From Strigamia acuminata (lineage: Eukaryota > Arthropoda > Chilopoda > Geophilomorpha > Linotaeniidae), in contig OX442321.1 of the NCBI GenBank assembly GCA_949358305.1, positions 8,767,605 through 8,831,604 on the forward strand: DNA of 64,000 nucleotides. The letters are read 5' to 3'. Made by a program: the position numbers and the translations under genes. Below the pieces are notes generated by a model. That model did no database searches. It was not told where the DNA came from and saw only the letters and a program-made list of their open reading frames with translations. Shown here piece by piece: positions 18,501-48,000 of this stretch (its first letter is position 1; each line of letters opens with the position of its first letter).

Positions 18501-18712
18501 TGATCACGTGGCACCATCAACATTGCCATCAGGTATAAAATTACACATTATTTTAAACGAAGAAAAACGACTTTTTCTTTGCTTTGCTCCCCCCAGCAAT
18601 CCGAGCAACTAAGACTGCTCTCCAGCGGGCTCTTCTCAGCGATTGGAAAAAGACATTAGAGAGCACTGCTCACCCCGCAACGGCACGTTACAAAATACCA
18701 AGTCGGCCATAG
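15538..18712 (+). CDS. XRRA1: XRRA1-like leucine-rich-repeat protein
   Basis: The probable first exon 15538-15690 starts at an ATG (MDSLKFNQDELLF) and ends at donor GTAAGC. Well-supported downstream exons with consistent phases are 17016-17088, 17152-17249, 17302-17516, 17578-17845, 17900-18352, 18415-18532 and 18597-18712 (stop TAG). They encode an LRR series (VVAIDAGENCLDL, FRYFSNLRELLLPLNNI, VLDLSCNYISPTAVFLLG, LDTLILDNNSIS, FPQLEQLNLMNNK) and a conserved tail (AIRATKTALQRALLSDW ... ARYKIP), as in XRRA1. XRRA1 was named for a link to X-ray response; its biochemical role is not well defined. Exons between 15.7 and 16.9 kb are uncertain; candidate pieces lie near 15920-16054, 16284-16360 and 16753-16826. 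AATAAA occurs at 18951-18956. A possible alternative 3' exon lies at about 18742-18818. It converges on the kinase gene. Confidence 0.85.
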
Positions 18713-18950
18713 GTTTTAAATAAGTTTCCCTTATATTGCAGGTAGTACCAACTACTCCCCCATCATCTTTAGAAGAAAATATAGAAATTAATCAAAATTT
18801 ACACCTTGACCTGTTGGCAAAGGTTAGATCCGTAACCTGTAACTGAGCATTCAATTATTCACCTATTTTACAGAAAAAATACTGAATGCTCCAATGGCAC
18901 CGCCCCAGAACACCGTTTATAAAACAATAACAACCAGTAATAAATTTCTA

Positions 18951-18956
18951 AATAAA
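18951..18956 (+). terminator. Poly(A) signal of XRRA1
   Basis: AATAAA about 240 bp after the XRRA1 stop, with another AATAAA at about 18939. TTTATT at about 18978 would serve the convergent kinase transcript, so the two 3' ends may meet or overlap here. Confidence 0.6.
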
Positions 18957-18959
18957 ATA

Positions 18960-20054
18960 TTGAAAAACTGTATCCACTTTTATTGATATTCTTTTTTTCT
19001 TTTTGTTTATTATTATTATTATTCATACTTATAATCTTATGTACAAGTTGTACTTTCCTATTCGGATTTTTTTTTCTTCGTGTAATGATAATTTTTTTTT
19101 AAAACCCATTTGCACACTATACAAATCTACGGACGAAGAAGAAGAAAGGAAAGGAAATAATTAAAAAACGAATTCATCACCATTGATGAAATTAAATCGC
19201 CTCTAAAAATTGAAGCGCCCAGTCATTATTATCTAACCTAGAAATCACGAACGAAAATTGCTAGAACATTGACAAAAGAAATTAGAATAGAAACTTCACT
19301 TCGTATCACATAGTGAAATACAAATCGTCTGCTTTAAACGTAATAATCGAGTGCAATTTAAGTACACAACTGAATCGGTGCCCTTTACAAAAACGGTTAA
19401 ACTAGAAGGAAACGCAGAAAATTGAGACGATAATGTGAAGTGAGAGAAAATAAAATAAAATAAAATAAAATAAAATACGACATAAATTACTGTCGGACCA
19501 GACACAATATGGCTGATTAACTAAACGTAAACAAACTGAATAAAGGACAAAGAAAAATGTAAAAATGTAAGCAATCACATTATGTGCACCAAAAAAATCA
19601 TAAATAATGTTTTCAATCGATATCAGTCTGATAAAGCCAAATGATAATTCAGTATTCACTCGTATCATTGATTTAATTAATACATTAAACATGACACACG
19701 CACACGCACCTGCACCCACACAAGAAAAGAAAAAAAGTAAACAAAAAATCCTTTGAATACTGCCAATCTTGACACACACATTCCTACAGTTACACTTTGA
19801 GTGTCCACAAATTAACCCGAGACAATTTCTTCTATGATCGGTGCCTGGACCGATTGGATTATCAACATCATCATGGCTTCTAGCGATGGGCGGTGCACGG
19901 TGGCGGAAGATTAAAAAGTGACGTATTTTGTGACAAAATCATACGGATAACTGCCAATGCCAATACTCCCGATGCCACTGTTTTAAGATGTGTTTCTGCA
20001 AGCAAAACACAAATTCAATAACTATTTCAACTCAATTTCTTTTGAAAAACATTA
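18960..20054. other. 3'UTR / convergent spacer
   Basis: No exon is seen. The stretch probably contains the kinase 3'UTR. An (AAAAT)n run lies at about 19447-19476. Long minus-strand frames here are low-complexity and lack family similarity. Confidence 0.5.
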
Positions 20055-35416
<15,362 letters not shown>

Positions 35417-35860
35417 GTTGGTTTTTTGAGGTGTTTTACATGTACTCAACGCGGGGTTCGATCTGTTTTCGAAAAATGTCATTCACCGAGTTCCTAGTTA
35501 ATGCGATGGCAGATGCGACAAAGTAGAGTACCGGCACTAAGCCTAATCGTGGGATGTTTTGATTTTACACTCAGGAAGTTCCTTCAGTATACAGAGATAT
35601 TTGACTTGCTGTTCGGTTCTGACACAAACTTTGTTCGTTGATGCGCTGCTGCGGCGTTTGGATTAGCCCCTGTTCCGTTCTGCCGAGTGGATATGTTTCG
35701 ATTTCAATTTCACTTCACATTAACTTCGTTTTCATCTCCTCGCGCGGATTCCATCTCCACCTACTCGACTTTCGACCGTACGCCATTTTGAGTGGTGAAT
35801 CATGGGATTGACCTGAGGCTCCTGCAACACGGTTGAAAGGCCTGCGCTTTTGTTTTGGTG
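35417..35860 (-). promoter_or_regulatory. Kinase 5'UTR and promoter region
   Basis: A GC-richer block directly upstream of the MAFNE exon, with no clear acceptor between, is consistent with 5'UTR and a CpG-type promoter. It contains an upstream AAAATGGCG (ATG at about 35784 on the minus strand) that is either a YY1-like element or a 23-codon uORF. It lies between the kinase and the TMTC4 3' end. Confidence 0.5.
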
Positions 35861-36783
35861 TTTGAGAATTTTGCCAACAGGTAGCGGACTGTCTAGAGCG
35901 CTCTCAATATGAGATTAAAATTTTATGTTTAACTTTTAATTTAATATTTGTTTGTGATAAAATAAATTTGTTTCAGGCAAAATTTCAAATTGTCATAACC
36001 GATTTCAATGTGAAATAAGTAATTCTTTATTTTTATCATTAATATATGGTATGATAACAATAAAATGTATTTGGATGATAATTTTTCAGATTCAAACATG
36101 AGTAAATATCAAAGTGACATACTTCTTGATATGTTATATGAAAAAACCTAATTCAAACATAATAAAACACAAAATCATGAATTATAGTTTCTTATTATTA
36201 TATAAAAAAATACAAAATTATGGAACATGATTAGAGATCAAGTTTGAGAACTGGAAATACATTTACAATTTTCATTATGCTTCTCGCACAAAACAAAAAC
36301 AACAGACCACTTCTCCACTTCCACTGAACACATTTTAATCAGTCCGCGTCGTTATTTTAAAATAAAAATATGAGACTGAATTTTTGAAATGAATTAATGT
36401 TACATTTAGGAATGATTAACGATTTAAAGATGAAAATTCTGTACAGATGTGAGCAAATTTTCATTTTAAATTTATTTCTCTTGACAAAAATATAAAAACA
36501 AAACCTTAACCCATCTTCAAGAACATTTCTCACTTTTAAGAGGCACAGGAATTGAAATTAGATTTCTGATAAAAACATATTTTTGATTTGCTCTTTTTAA
36601 ACCGTCTTTCTTCGCGTCTCAACCTTAATTTCTTCAATAAAAGAACAGTAGTAAGACGAGCACCCAAACAAGATATGTAGATCAAAGAATGAATTCTATT
36701 CATTGATGGAAATAATAATCGTGCGAATAATCATTATCACTATTTGTATACTGTGAATCACAGCCAGGAGGCTTCTTTAATGG
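35861..36783. other. TMTC4 3'UTR / intergenic
   Basis: AT-rich, with several minus-strand AATAAA candidates (plus-strand TTTATT, e.g. about 36028 and 36470). No exon was seen. Confidence 0.5.
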
Positions 36784-39700
36784 TCACGTTGCCATGTACT
36801 GCTTTGCAATAGTTCGACGGAGCAGTTCTAGATTGTCTCTTGCACTCTTCATACCAGGATTCAGCTTCAAAGCCTGAGAATAAGCAATCTCTGCTTTGCT
36901 ATATTTTTTCCAACGATGGTACAACACGCCTGAAACAATCAAATAAATATTAACAAAAAAATACTCCGTAATTAAACTTTCTATTCTTTATATAAATAAA
37001 CAAATACCTAGATTAGTGTAGTAACTCGGAGTAGATGGATTAAGCCTAATGGCTTCCACAAAATGCCTCTCTGATTCCGAGTACCGTCCTGTTTTTCCCA
37101 ATGCATTTGCCAGATTAAAATGAAGACTCGGTTCATCGGGAAGAATTTGTAGCGCTTCTAAAGCCACTGCTTCTGCCTTGTCTAGTTCGCCTAATAATGC
37201 AAAACATTTAAACACATTAAAAAAGATGTATAATTTGATTTTACGGTTAAAATTACCAGTGCTATCCAGCATGATAATCATATTATTCCACGAAACTGTA
37301 TGCGTTGGTTTCAATCTTGTTGCATTACGCCAAGCGCGGTATGCATCTTCGAACCGTTGCACGTCCAAGTACTAGAAGAAATTTGGAGTAGGTAATCCAT
37401 ATTCTAAACATGTAAATTGATTAAATAAATAATTATACCAAATTGCCCAGATTGTAATAACAATCTGGATATCTTCTACGGTGCTGTATGGCGGTGAGGT
37501 AGCTAGTTTCTGCTTTATGGTATTTCTTAAGAGTAGCTTGAACTATACCAAGGTTCATCCAAGCAGCTGCAAAATCTGATCGGATGGAAATGGCATGTTC
37601 GAGAAGTCTTTCAGCCACTTGTAATTCTCCTTGATCTTTTAGAATGTTGGCCAAGTTGTTCATTGCTTGATCGTAACCTGGATTTAACCTAGAAACGTTA
37701 AGATTAACATTTAAGAACAAGAATTAAACACATTTTTAAATTATATTAGTTTAATCTATGCATGGTGTAATTTTTAAATTTCGAAATAAAATTTGACTTT
37801 AAATTTATATATATGTGTATGTATATACCGAATGGCTTCTTGGTATTCTGAAATAGCCAATTCCCTAAATCCAGCATCCGCAGCATTTTTGGCAATATTG
37901 TAATGAACTTTAGCATTTAGCGGACAAACTTGAGCGCCGGCTTTAAATAAAATTTCTTCACTATGCCATTGAGCACTCCTCTATCAAAAACAATAAAAAA
38001 AACAAATATTATTGCAACATTTATTGAAATTGTAATATCGATAATTACCTGAAAACATCTTAAAGTGGACGTAAATACAAGATATCCTAGGCACAAATGA
38101 ATCACCTAACAAAAATTATTTTATTTTATTTCATTTTCATTTAAAGTAACATGTTTTAAAGTGCCATACTCGGGTGTACTGTCCAAACGATAAACACAAC
38201 CGCTTGATACCGAGCGCCACTAAAAGACAAAATCCAGCACTTGGAATGTAAAGCACCCGTTCGGCAATCACGAACCCGACACGAAAGAAAAAATTCGATG
38301 CTGGTAGAAATGGGATGATTAGCAATGCTAATGACATAAGAAGGCATCTAAAAGTAAATAGAAAAAAAAAAGATAATAATATTGATGTCAAACTGAATGG
38401 TGCTGCCATCTGAATTCACAAGTTTCACATACATCGACGTTTTTTTTTATTTTTTTTTATTTTTTTATATTCATTTAAAAAATGCTATTAAAATTACCTT
38501 CGCTCTTTAGTTTGAGGCTGAAAAAGGGCGGCCAATATTAACCCACATAAGAAAAGCCAAAATAACAGGACGGCAAGTACGCGCATATCCGAAGCTGACT
38601 TGATGAGAGGAACACATCCCATTGACCAATCGAAACAGAGCCACACCGGAGCCAAAAGCAGCCAAGCATTTAATGAGTACAAGTAATTGTAATTGATTGT
38701 CTAATTTAAAATTTAAAAAATAGAAAAAAAATTAGAAATTATGTTCATTTATTTTTTGACGACTAAATACTAACTCTTTCGTAGAATGTACTAGCAAATG
38801 ACGCTGGATTATCCACTTCTTGAAAAGTCGGTGGCGACGATCCCATCAGATGCCATCTAGCAGATATCATGACAACCGCAGCTGTAAGGAGTATCACATG
38901 ACGAAGAACCAAAGGTTTCACCCAATCCTGAAAAATGTCAAAAACAGTAAATGAAAAGGAAGTGAAATAGTGAGGCCTTGGGTCAAAAGTTACGTAGAAA
39001 GTGTCTGCCGCAGATGTTATATATTAGTCATAAACATGTAAAAAAGAAAATGATAAGGCCCAAAAGAAGAAACTTACGGAAAGTTTGTGATGCTCCGGAG
39101 ACTGAGGAAGAGACCATTTTCCGTAGTCTGATGAAATAAGCGAGTGAGGCTTAATTAATTCAATAAAATCAACTCGACAAATGATAATAATATCATAGGC
39201 ACTGCAAAGACCCTAAAATTAAATGTAAAATTTCAACAAATAAATAAAAATAGGTAATATGCATTAATAAAAGCACGCACAATGACGGTTACTCCTTGCT
39301 CCTTACACAACATTGAGGCACCGCACAACAACAAACTGACCAGTACAAATGGCAGCGAGAAAGTGGAAGGACGGCAACATCCTAAGAAAACAAATAAAAT
39401 AAAACATCTATCAATTATTCCTTTTCTTAATTTTTTTGCTTGTTTGATTGTCGGGACATCTCGTTTATGCCTGATAACACAATCGCAGACATTTCCTTAA
39501 CCACGCCAGTTCTAATTTCTTTCTTTAAGAGTTTGAATTAAGAATACTAAATGAAGTTGTATACGCTTCAAAAACTTATGAATATTAATCAGTATTCCCT
39601 ATTCGGACACGCTTAATTGCACTTTGCACTTTACCGTATTACTATGCTAATAATATGAGTAAGGCGGCACGGGTCTATATGGTGACATGTTCCATAGATT

Positions 39701-42700
39701 TCCCAATTGGGAATTAAGCTCCTAATTTAAATAAATCTTTTAATTTCTTAACGTAATAAACTTTCTCTGGACTAACTCTTAATCTCTGACATTTAAATAC
39801 TTCACTTTTCATTTTTCATGTATTATTAAATTCTCTTTGTTCTCGTTAAAACTTTTAATTAGAAAAATTAACTATTTAGGTCCTACAAGTACAAGTAAAA
39901 GGAGCGCACAAATTATCAAGTATTACCTGAGGTTTGGCAGGCACGAGCGTATACCAGGAATGCCAAGAAGAAGAAGAGGGCACAGAGTAGGTCTGCTCGT
40001 CCCACCACTCCTGCTACCTGAAACAAACGAGAAAATGGACAAATTAAATTAACTATTTAAAATTTCGCATAAACTTAAAACTAATTATATTGTTAAACGT
40101 ATTATATGTTTTATAATATATTAAAAATGTATTTGACAATTACTTGTAATTTCTTAAAGAGAAAAATAAAAGCGCGCGTTTTTAAAAATCCATTTGTAAT
40201 TGATCCAACACGTGTTCTGGATTAAGAACTTCTTACCTGCCTCTTGTCACGCGAACCAAATACTCTTTGCCCTCCTCCTTCCGAAAGCAGGGTTCGGTTA
40301 TAGAGGTAGAAAGTAGGAAGAATGGGCAATTACAGGAACTCGTGTGCTGCTCTCTAGTGGCCGAAAGAGACAACTTCTTAATTGGCTCATTACACGCTTT
40401 GCCGAGAAACAGCGCTAATTAATAGTAGAAGCGACGCCTGGCCAAAACCAGCTCCACGTTCGAGCCAGACCAAGCAGAGCACTTGCGAACATGTTTCTTT
40501 TCATCCAGATTTCTATTGCTTGTATTATATCTATCTTGGGGACGATTACGGTAGACTTGCACTTACTTAAACTTATCTAATAACCTTGTTGATATCTCCT
40601 TCAAGCTACAATGCCCAATCCTGCGTGACCTTTCTTTTCATCACGCACAACGTGAAATATTAAATAATTCCACCGCCGAGCGCTTAATAAATCAAATTTC
40701 AAGACAAATAAATTAGAGATAATGAAAATTGTTCACATAAAACACGAACACCAGCTGTTGGATGAAGGAAGCGAATATCTACTTTCACTTCTTCCATCGT
40801 ATCCGACTCCCCATTGAGAAATAATCCATCTCTTCTTTTTCACCACTAATAAATCCATCAATACTGATAAACTCTAATCGAAATAAATAAATAAAAGGCC
40901 TTGAAATCGAATAAAAAATTCATTTTGCAAAGGGGTTTTCATTTCTTTCCGTTCCGTTCCGTTCCAACTTGCAACGCACGACGTTCCACGATAAAAATAC
41001 AATTTCCAAAGTTTAAGATTCAATAAGAGATAGGCAGATGGATTTTTGAAATTCTCAGAGGTCCAGCATTCAGCTTGCTCCATTGGGTCTACTTAGACTT
41101 TAAAAGAGAAGAAAATTTCGAAAATTACATTGATCTTTATTCAACATCTTTTCACGCCGACCAATTATGATGTTGCCAAGTCGAAACCTTTTGTTCTGAT
41201 TTTATCGATCAAACTAGTTCACGTCCGTGGTGCCCTGCCTTGCCCCGTCGTCCGAGTAACAGCTGCTCAGCAACCAAGAATTCTGCGAACACCTCACGGC
41301 CATCGACACACGTACAGTAGACGCACAAATGTGTTTTAACCAAACTTACCAACATCGCCTTTTTCGTCATATCACAAAATTTCCTCGCTCACCATTCGCC
41401 ACCAACTTTAATATCCGGTTTTATTTCAGGCGAAACTCGAAAGTTGAATTGACAGAAGAAGGGAGAAAAAAATCACTTAAAGTTTGAACTTTTACTTGCA
41501 GTTGAAGTTCAGTTGATGTCAAAGATTTTTATTTAATTATCATCTTCAATTTCTGGTCTAACAAGTAAGATGCGTGAGTGATTGTTAATTAAAAGTTGAA
41601 CATAAGAACCATCATGTTACGTAATTAAAAAACTAGTGGAACACCATCAAACTTTTACCTCATCCAGATAGTAAACAATTTCTTCTTTTTTCACTTGTTG
41701 GGAACATTGCAAACTGACTCGAGGCATGTGTACACAACTGCCCCTCAGTGGCAGACAACTGAACTAGGTGGTTGTAAGAGACCAAAATTGATTTTTCGCT
41801 ATCACAAGACCCCTGGCTTCATTTTCTCGTCCAATAATCGCGCACTTGCACGGACGTAGTTTAATTAAACGACCAATAGCAAGAATAAAACGGGCAAAAT
41901 AAAGAGAGAAAAAAAGAGACAAGCAACGTAACAAGCCACTATAGAATAACAACTCCGCACAAGCAGAAGAAATTGATAATTGTTGTTTGATAAAGGAAAA
42001 GTAAAAAAAAAATAAAAAAATAAAAAAAATGAAAATGAAAATGAAAGGAACAAAGTACACAACTCACGCTTTCAGTGTGAACCGGATGAACGGCAAAAAG
42101 TAAAGCACACACGAAGGCAGTGGCTCGAGTCCATTGGTCGGATCCAAGCAAAATGGCAAACACTGGTAATGTGAGCACACTCACAACAGCGTGAAGAAGC
42201 ACGTTTGTTACGTGGAAAGACCACGGATGGAGACCGCCACTCAACAGCGCATTCATTCTGCAACGACAAATGTAATGACATTAAACTGTGTTGAAATTCA
42301 AATAAACACAAAAAAAATTTTTTTTTAAATTGTCAAATAATTATTTAAATGTTTAAATTCTTTCCTTGTTGTTGCAATTTCGGGTGAGGAGAGTCAAAGT
42401 TGAGTAATTTGCGACTGATGATAAAAAATTTACCTTTCACCAAAGTGAATTACAACAAATCAACACTTTAAAACTTTGTTAACAGAATTTGTCCATTTCA
42501 ATTGTTTCTAACTTAGTTCAAGTGTAAATCGAGAAAAAAGACAAATTGAATGCGCACACCCATTGAATCTAATAAAGCACGCCAGGTTTACGCACAAACC
42601 CTTTCTAGCTATTGAATAATGCATGTCATGCAGGAAAGAGAAAAAATACTTGTTCTTAGAAGAGAAATAACATCATTCCACCAAACCAAACCTCTACCAT

Positions 42701-45700
42701 CAACAGTTTCGGCCACACTTTTTTTTAATAAGTTTTTTTTTCTTCTTTTTTCTCTTTTCCCAAAAAAGGTCTTTAATTCTTCGAATAATTAATTTGCTGT
42801 TCGTACGTTTGAGTGACAGCTGTTCAATATTGCTGAGTCAAGCTCACAGACAAGGAAAATAAAGTTGAGCACCCATTTTCACGCTTACTGTCACGTGATT
42901 CACCAGCTGACGGACTCCACGTTGCGAATGATCACACGACGTAAAAGAAAAGGATGTTTTGAAGGATAAAAAATCAGAAGAAAAAAATTTAACAGAGAAG
43001 AAATGTGATAGCTAAAAGATATGGAAATAAGATCAATTTTGAATTGTTGGTAAGAAACCAAGGAAAGAAAGATTTGGAATTCAGTCTTGAGATATATAGA
43101 AAATGCGTTTATACGCGGCAATCAAAATGAATTTCACTTTGTGCAACTCCGTCGTCAATGTTGTGGAATTAATTTCTTGCAACTCATTCCAAAAGCTGCT
43201 CGCTCCAATACTTTGTATTAAATTAAATTAAATTGTACATTAGAGAGAACAAATTGATGCAAACTACGTTTAATCAACTTTGCAAAACAAAATAAAACTT
43301 TTAACTGGATTAATCCCAATTTAGACAAGAGTGGAATAAAAAAAAATTTTAAAAAAAATAAATAAAGCAATTACAATATTCATGTTTTATCAATAAAATT
43401 CCCTTTATTTTGCCCAATAAATGTGAAATTGCCAATTTCGATTAATGAGACGTTTCAAGACTTCTAGAAACTTCCTTTTTGCTTTAAGAAAGTTCCAATA
43501 CATTTTAACAGAGAAACCTTTGACCAAATCCTCCAGCAATCCTTTAATTTAATCAAACATTCGTTGCGTAATAAGAAGCATACAAAATTTACTTATTTCA
43601 CCTAATTATGCACAAGTCAAACAAAAATGGGAGCACACTTTATTAAAATATTAAGTTTGCAATAAAATTTTAATTCATGTGTACACATCAGCATTTAATT
43701 CGAAGAAATTGAATGAGACCTTCCATTAAACAAAGTCAGCATTCGCATTAAGGAATATAACTTTAACCTTGTTTGCAAAACGTTTGTGAATGTTTCCACT
43801 TGGTTGGAACGGGTCATTTCACCAGTACGAAAACACTGGTGTTGTTCCGACCATGTCACCTGGGAAAACAAGACTAAATCATCAAGAAACCTCTGCTTCT
43901 ACCGTTTCTATCGTTGTACAACAAATAGAACAAGAAAGCAAACAACAAGGAGACGGGAGATAAGAATTGGATAAACAGGAAATGTTCGCTAAGCCAAATT
44001 TCAGCTACCAGCACGTTTTTGGAAAAGTGGAAGAAAAGTAAACATTTGCCCATTGTTCGAAAAATATATAAAAAAATAATTTTTAAAAGCTTGTTCGTAT
44101 ATTAACTTAATTGCACCGTGCAACCGGTGCAGAATGTATTCTTGATTTGGCATTTGATGCACCTTAAGCAAATTTATCTTTTCATTTCATGCTGCCATTC
44201 AGTTTATTTGTATAAGTACGTATAAATATTTAGAAATTGGAAATGAAAATCAGCTTAATTCAAATATTCACTTTAAGTGTTTTCACGTTCGATGTAATTA
44301 CGTTTTAATTACATTTAATTACAAGTGTGACATGTGCCACAACTCGAATTTGAAATCCAATTTAAACCGGGTTTCCACTCAACTTACCATTTTTTTTTTC
44401 CTCCTGTACTTTTCATTTTTCTTCACTTTCAATTGCAATTTAATTCTTCAATTTATGTGCACTGCTTTTCATCATTTTTTTTAATTTCATATTTTACATT
44501 TTCTTGCCACTTAAATGTTCTTGTCAGTCATAAAACCCAAAATCAAACTCGCGAAACCACTTCGTAGAAATAGATGAAATTTGAGCAATTTAAAAATGAC
44601 AAATAAAACACAAAAATCCAGTCGACTTAAAAAATATTCCAAACCCCGCTCGACTAAACAACACTTTTAGATACATCACATCCAGAGCATTCTCGTCGAC
44701 ATTCATGGAGTATTTATATTCCGGTGGACAACAACTTCCCTCAAAAAATCATGTTAAATTTCAAACAAATTTCCATATTTTGCGCATTACACAATTCATG
44801 AGCGGAGCAGTGTAGCAAACCTACAAATATATGTGCGCTTATGCCGCATCATCCCGAGCTTTCAAATATATAATGCACCCACACTGAGATACATTAAGTT
44901 TACCATGCTGTTGAGGTTGAAAGTTAATTTCATTACAGAAAACTAATTACATTCATTGTTGTTTAAATTACTGGTAACAGCGAATGACTGTTTAATAAAT
45001 ACCGCCTTGCGGTCGCACAATCAAATATGCTTTCATCTAAAGCCTTTACACACAACAAAGCGATTATTTTCTCACTTCTAATAACACATTCAAAATATTG
45101 TAATCACGATTGACACTGTACCACATATAAACACATATATACACCAACACAACCTCCTTCCTTTTGACAACACAACCCCTCTTCAATTTAAGAAGCCGAA
45201 ACTGCCTGCATTACAAACCTGTCATCTTTCTCTAAATTCGAAACCTCTTCTCAACTTTACTGCAGCTTGATTCAACAAACACAATGAGAACTTCAAATCC
45301 CCAAAACATAATAGAAAACTCAACACCCTGCTCTCAGTTTTCGCCTCATCTGATTTGTCTTAAAATTGATTTTCATTTATAACTTTCGTTCTAAAGATGA
45401 TATTTTTATTTTTGCTTCTTCTTACACAACAAAAAACTACCAACTTATGCATGAGTTCCCAGTTGGCTGCTCAAAAACTTGTGTACAGTTTCTGCACAAA
45501 CTTTTAAAAGCCTTCAAATATTTTTTGTTTTTTTTTTACTGGTTGTTTTGGCTGTAGGGAAAAATTCTAAGACGTACAGTAAACGCACAACCCCAATTTC
45601 GATTTGTCGTGTCATTATTCACTTTTCTTGTATTGTTGCGTTTAACTTTTGTACTTTTTTTTCCGTGTTTCCTGTTTCCGTTCTAATGGAGAAGATTTTG

Positions 45701-47281
45701 ATAAATGGTGCGACGAAAAAGAGAAAGAAGAAAAAGAAAAAATGATTAAAGACACTTGAAGCTGGCAGCTCATAAACGAAATAATAAAAACGAGCAAAAG
45801 AGAGGGAGGGAAAAAAACAAACACCACAATACCCTAGAAATATTTCTAAGCCACATTTTTCTCTCGTTCCATTTTTTTTTTTAATTTTTAATGTTTTAAT
45901 ATCTTTTCCGCAAAAAAGCTGAGATTACTTGACAATGAAAAAAAAAACGCGTCTCACACCTACAGTGACAACTCTTAAATTGTATAAAAAAAACAGAAGC
46001 TTGAAAGAGAAAAAGAGAGAAAAAAATCCAAATTTGACGACGAGAAAAAAGAAATTGAAATAAATTTTAAATAACATTCATCTTCCTGAAATTCCAAAAG
46101 TATTATATTTTTTATTCATTTTCATTTCAATATTCCTACCATATCGTCTCACTAATCCCTTTAAATCCGCTAAATATTTCATTCGATTCATTTTCCCCCA
46201 GTCATCCATATTCCCAGATAAAAAATGGCCGACAAGTAAAAGAGTAATGAGATGAGTTTAGACATTTTTAATGCATTTGCATGTCATCTGAAAAAGTAGC
46301 GACGTCCCCGAACTTTATCCCTGCAATACATAAATATTGAGAGAAATGTCTGCTCTTCTTTACCCATCTAATGTGCAACAAACTTGATTGCACAAGAACC
46401 AACTTTTTTTTTACTACCCTGCCTACACATCATCTTTATTAAATCAATACTTTATGAACTAAAAGAGAAAACTTTTGTATCCCTGGAGATGTAAACGTAA
46501 GCTGTTTACATCATAAAAAAAGATATTCGCCGCTATGTTTCCAAGTTTACTCAAAATCTCTGAAATTCTATTAGGGTAAGCAAGCACCATTTTATTTACC
46601 GGTAATACCTAAAAAAAAATATATATATAAATAACTTTGAAACTTTCTATCTATTAAAGTGTATCAAATTAATTTTTTCTTTGCCCGACTAAAGTTATAA
46701 CAAACACAAACCCCAACTCTTGTAATTTCATTCCAAGATTCTTCCTGGATACTGTTGCCTCGCAACCACCACTCTTGTTATTCTATTTATGGAGTAAACA
46801 TCTCGCTGTCGAAATGTAACTTTACCGCAGCGATGAGCTAATTGCAAATTTTCTCATTAACAACTACTCGGTAAAATGACCGCATTTAAAATTAGTATTA
46901 AAAAAAGAAAAAGAAAAAAAAATACCTGAAGGAAAGCACGGTGAGCGGTCGATAGGATTTGTGACTCGTGTTGTGAGTAAGTCTTGTACCCCAAAAGTCA
47001 TTTTTAAACGTGTTCCACCACGGCACGTCAGCTTTCAAGTCCCCGTTATTAACGATTGCTTCTGAGTCATCGAAAACAAACTGACCATCGATGCTGTTGA
47101 CGAAGCAGAGGACGGACGCAGCTGCCACCACTAAACCCGCCCATGTCCATGAGACCCGAGACCGGTCGTCGCAACGCGAGTCTCTGCAGGGTTGATCACG
47201 ACGGCAAGTTGAAGATTTAAGCGACGAACACGTTGTTGTTGTGTTCCTGTTGTGGTCGATGATGGTTTTGGCAGTCAGCAT
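36784..47281 (-). CDS. TMTC4: TMTC4, ER transmembrane TPR protein (769 aa)
   Basis: Fourteen exons with fully consistent phases were placed: 47281-46926, 42257-42068, 40017-39927, 39381-39281, 39212-39078, 38927-38775, 38700-38498, 38347-38170, 38105-38049, 37980-37829, 37688-37439, 37371-37257, 37190-37008 and 36929-36784 (TGA). TMTC proteins are ER-membrane O-mannosyltransferases that modify cadherins. N-terminal signatures are [79 protein letters not shown] and [10 protein letters not shown]. The multi-pass region ([46 protein letters not shown]) leads to TPRs ([71 protein letters not shown]). The [12 protein letters not shown] and WRNATRLKP blocks match TMTC4 rather than TMTC1-3. Introns 1 and 2 are long (4.7 and 2.0 kb); the rest are mostly short. 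Confidence 0.97.
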
Positions 47282-48000
47282 TCCGAATCACCTGATCCAC
47301 TCGTTTCAAACGAGGTTATCATTTCACACCTGCAAATAAACGAAATAAATAAAAATAAATAAAAATAAATACAAATAAATAGAAATAAATACACAATTAT
47401 TTAATAAATTAAATTGCACGAGTTTATCATTATTTTACACGAGCAATTGCGAGCGGTGCGGACCATTTATGATTAACAAGCCAAAAGTAACGTTTAAATT
47501 AGTAAATTAAATTAAATGGCCTGCAATGTAAGTGCATAATTTATTAAGTTGGCCTGAACTCGTGGTTTCTCGAACACGGTGGAAAGTTTTGGCAACGAGT
47601 TTGAGTTGAGTAGCAACTTCCTGACTGAATCAAGACAACGTTGCCACATAGGCTGACAAGGAATGGGAGTGTTCCCGTGTCAAGTAGTAAAACTATTCTT
47701 CAGATGCGCACAAAAGGGGTCACGTATATGAGGCCACGTGACCTCAACACAACCCGTGAAGTCATTGTTTCTGGTAAGACAACGGTGATGGCAACGCCAA
47801 ATGGCAATCAAGAGAAATGCACATGAAACTGACCAACACGCTGACCTCTGGTGACAACCTTTTCCGCCCCGGGGGAGACGTGAAAATGAGAAGTGTCCCC
47901 CGGGGTAGGACGACGATAATAAGTGACACGGAATCACTGAATTGTCACTTATAACAATAGCAGAAATGTCCAGCGAGCAAGACAAACAAAGGACGCAAAC
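47282..48000. promoter_or_regulatory. TMTC4 upstream region
   Basis: The region immediately 5' of TMTC4. A period-10 (AAATAAATA-type) array lies at 47343-47392. Two strong inverted repeats lie 590-670 bp upstream: CCCCGGGGGA/TCCCCCGGGG (47867-47876, 47896-47905) and TAAGTGACA/TGTCACTTA (47920-47928, 47943-47951). The exact start site is not visible. Confidence 0.5.
47343..47392. repeat. AT-rich 10-bp tandem array
   Basis: About five copies of a 10-bp unit, each containing AAATAAAT with a variable tenth base. Confidence 0.85.
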
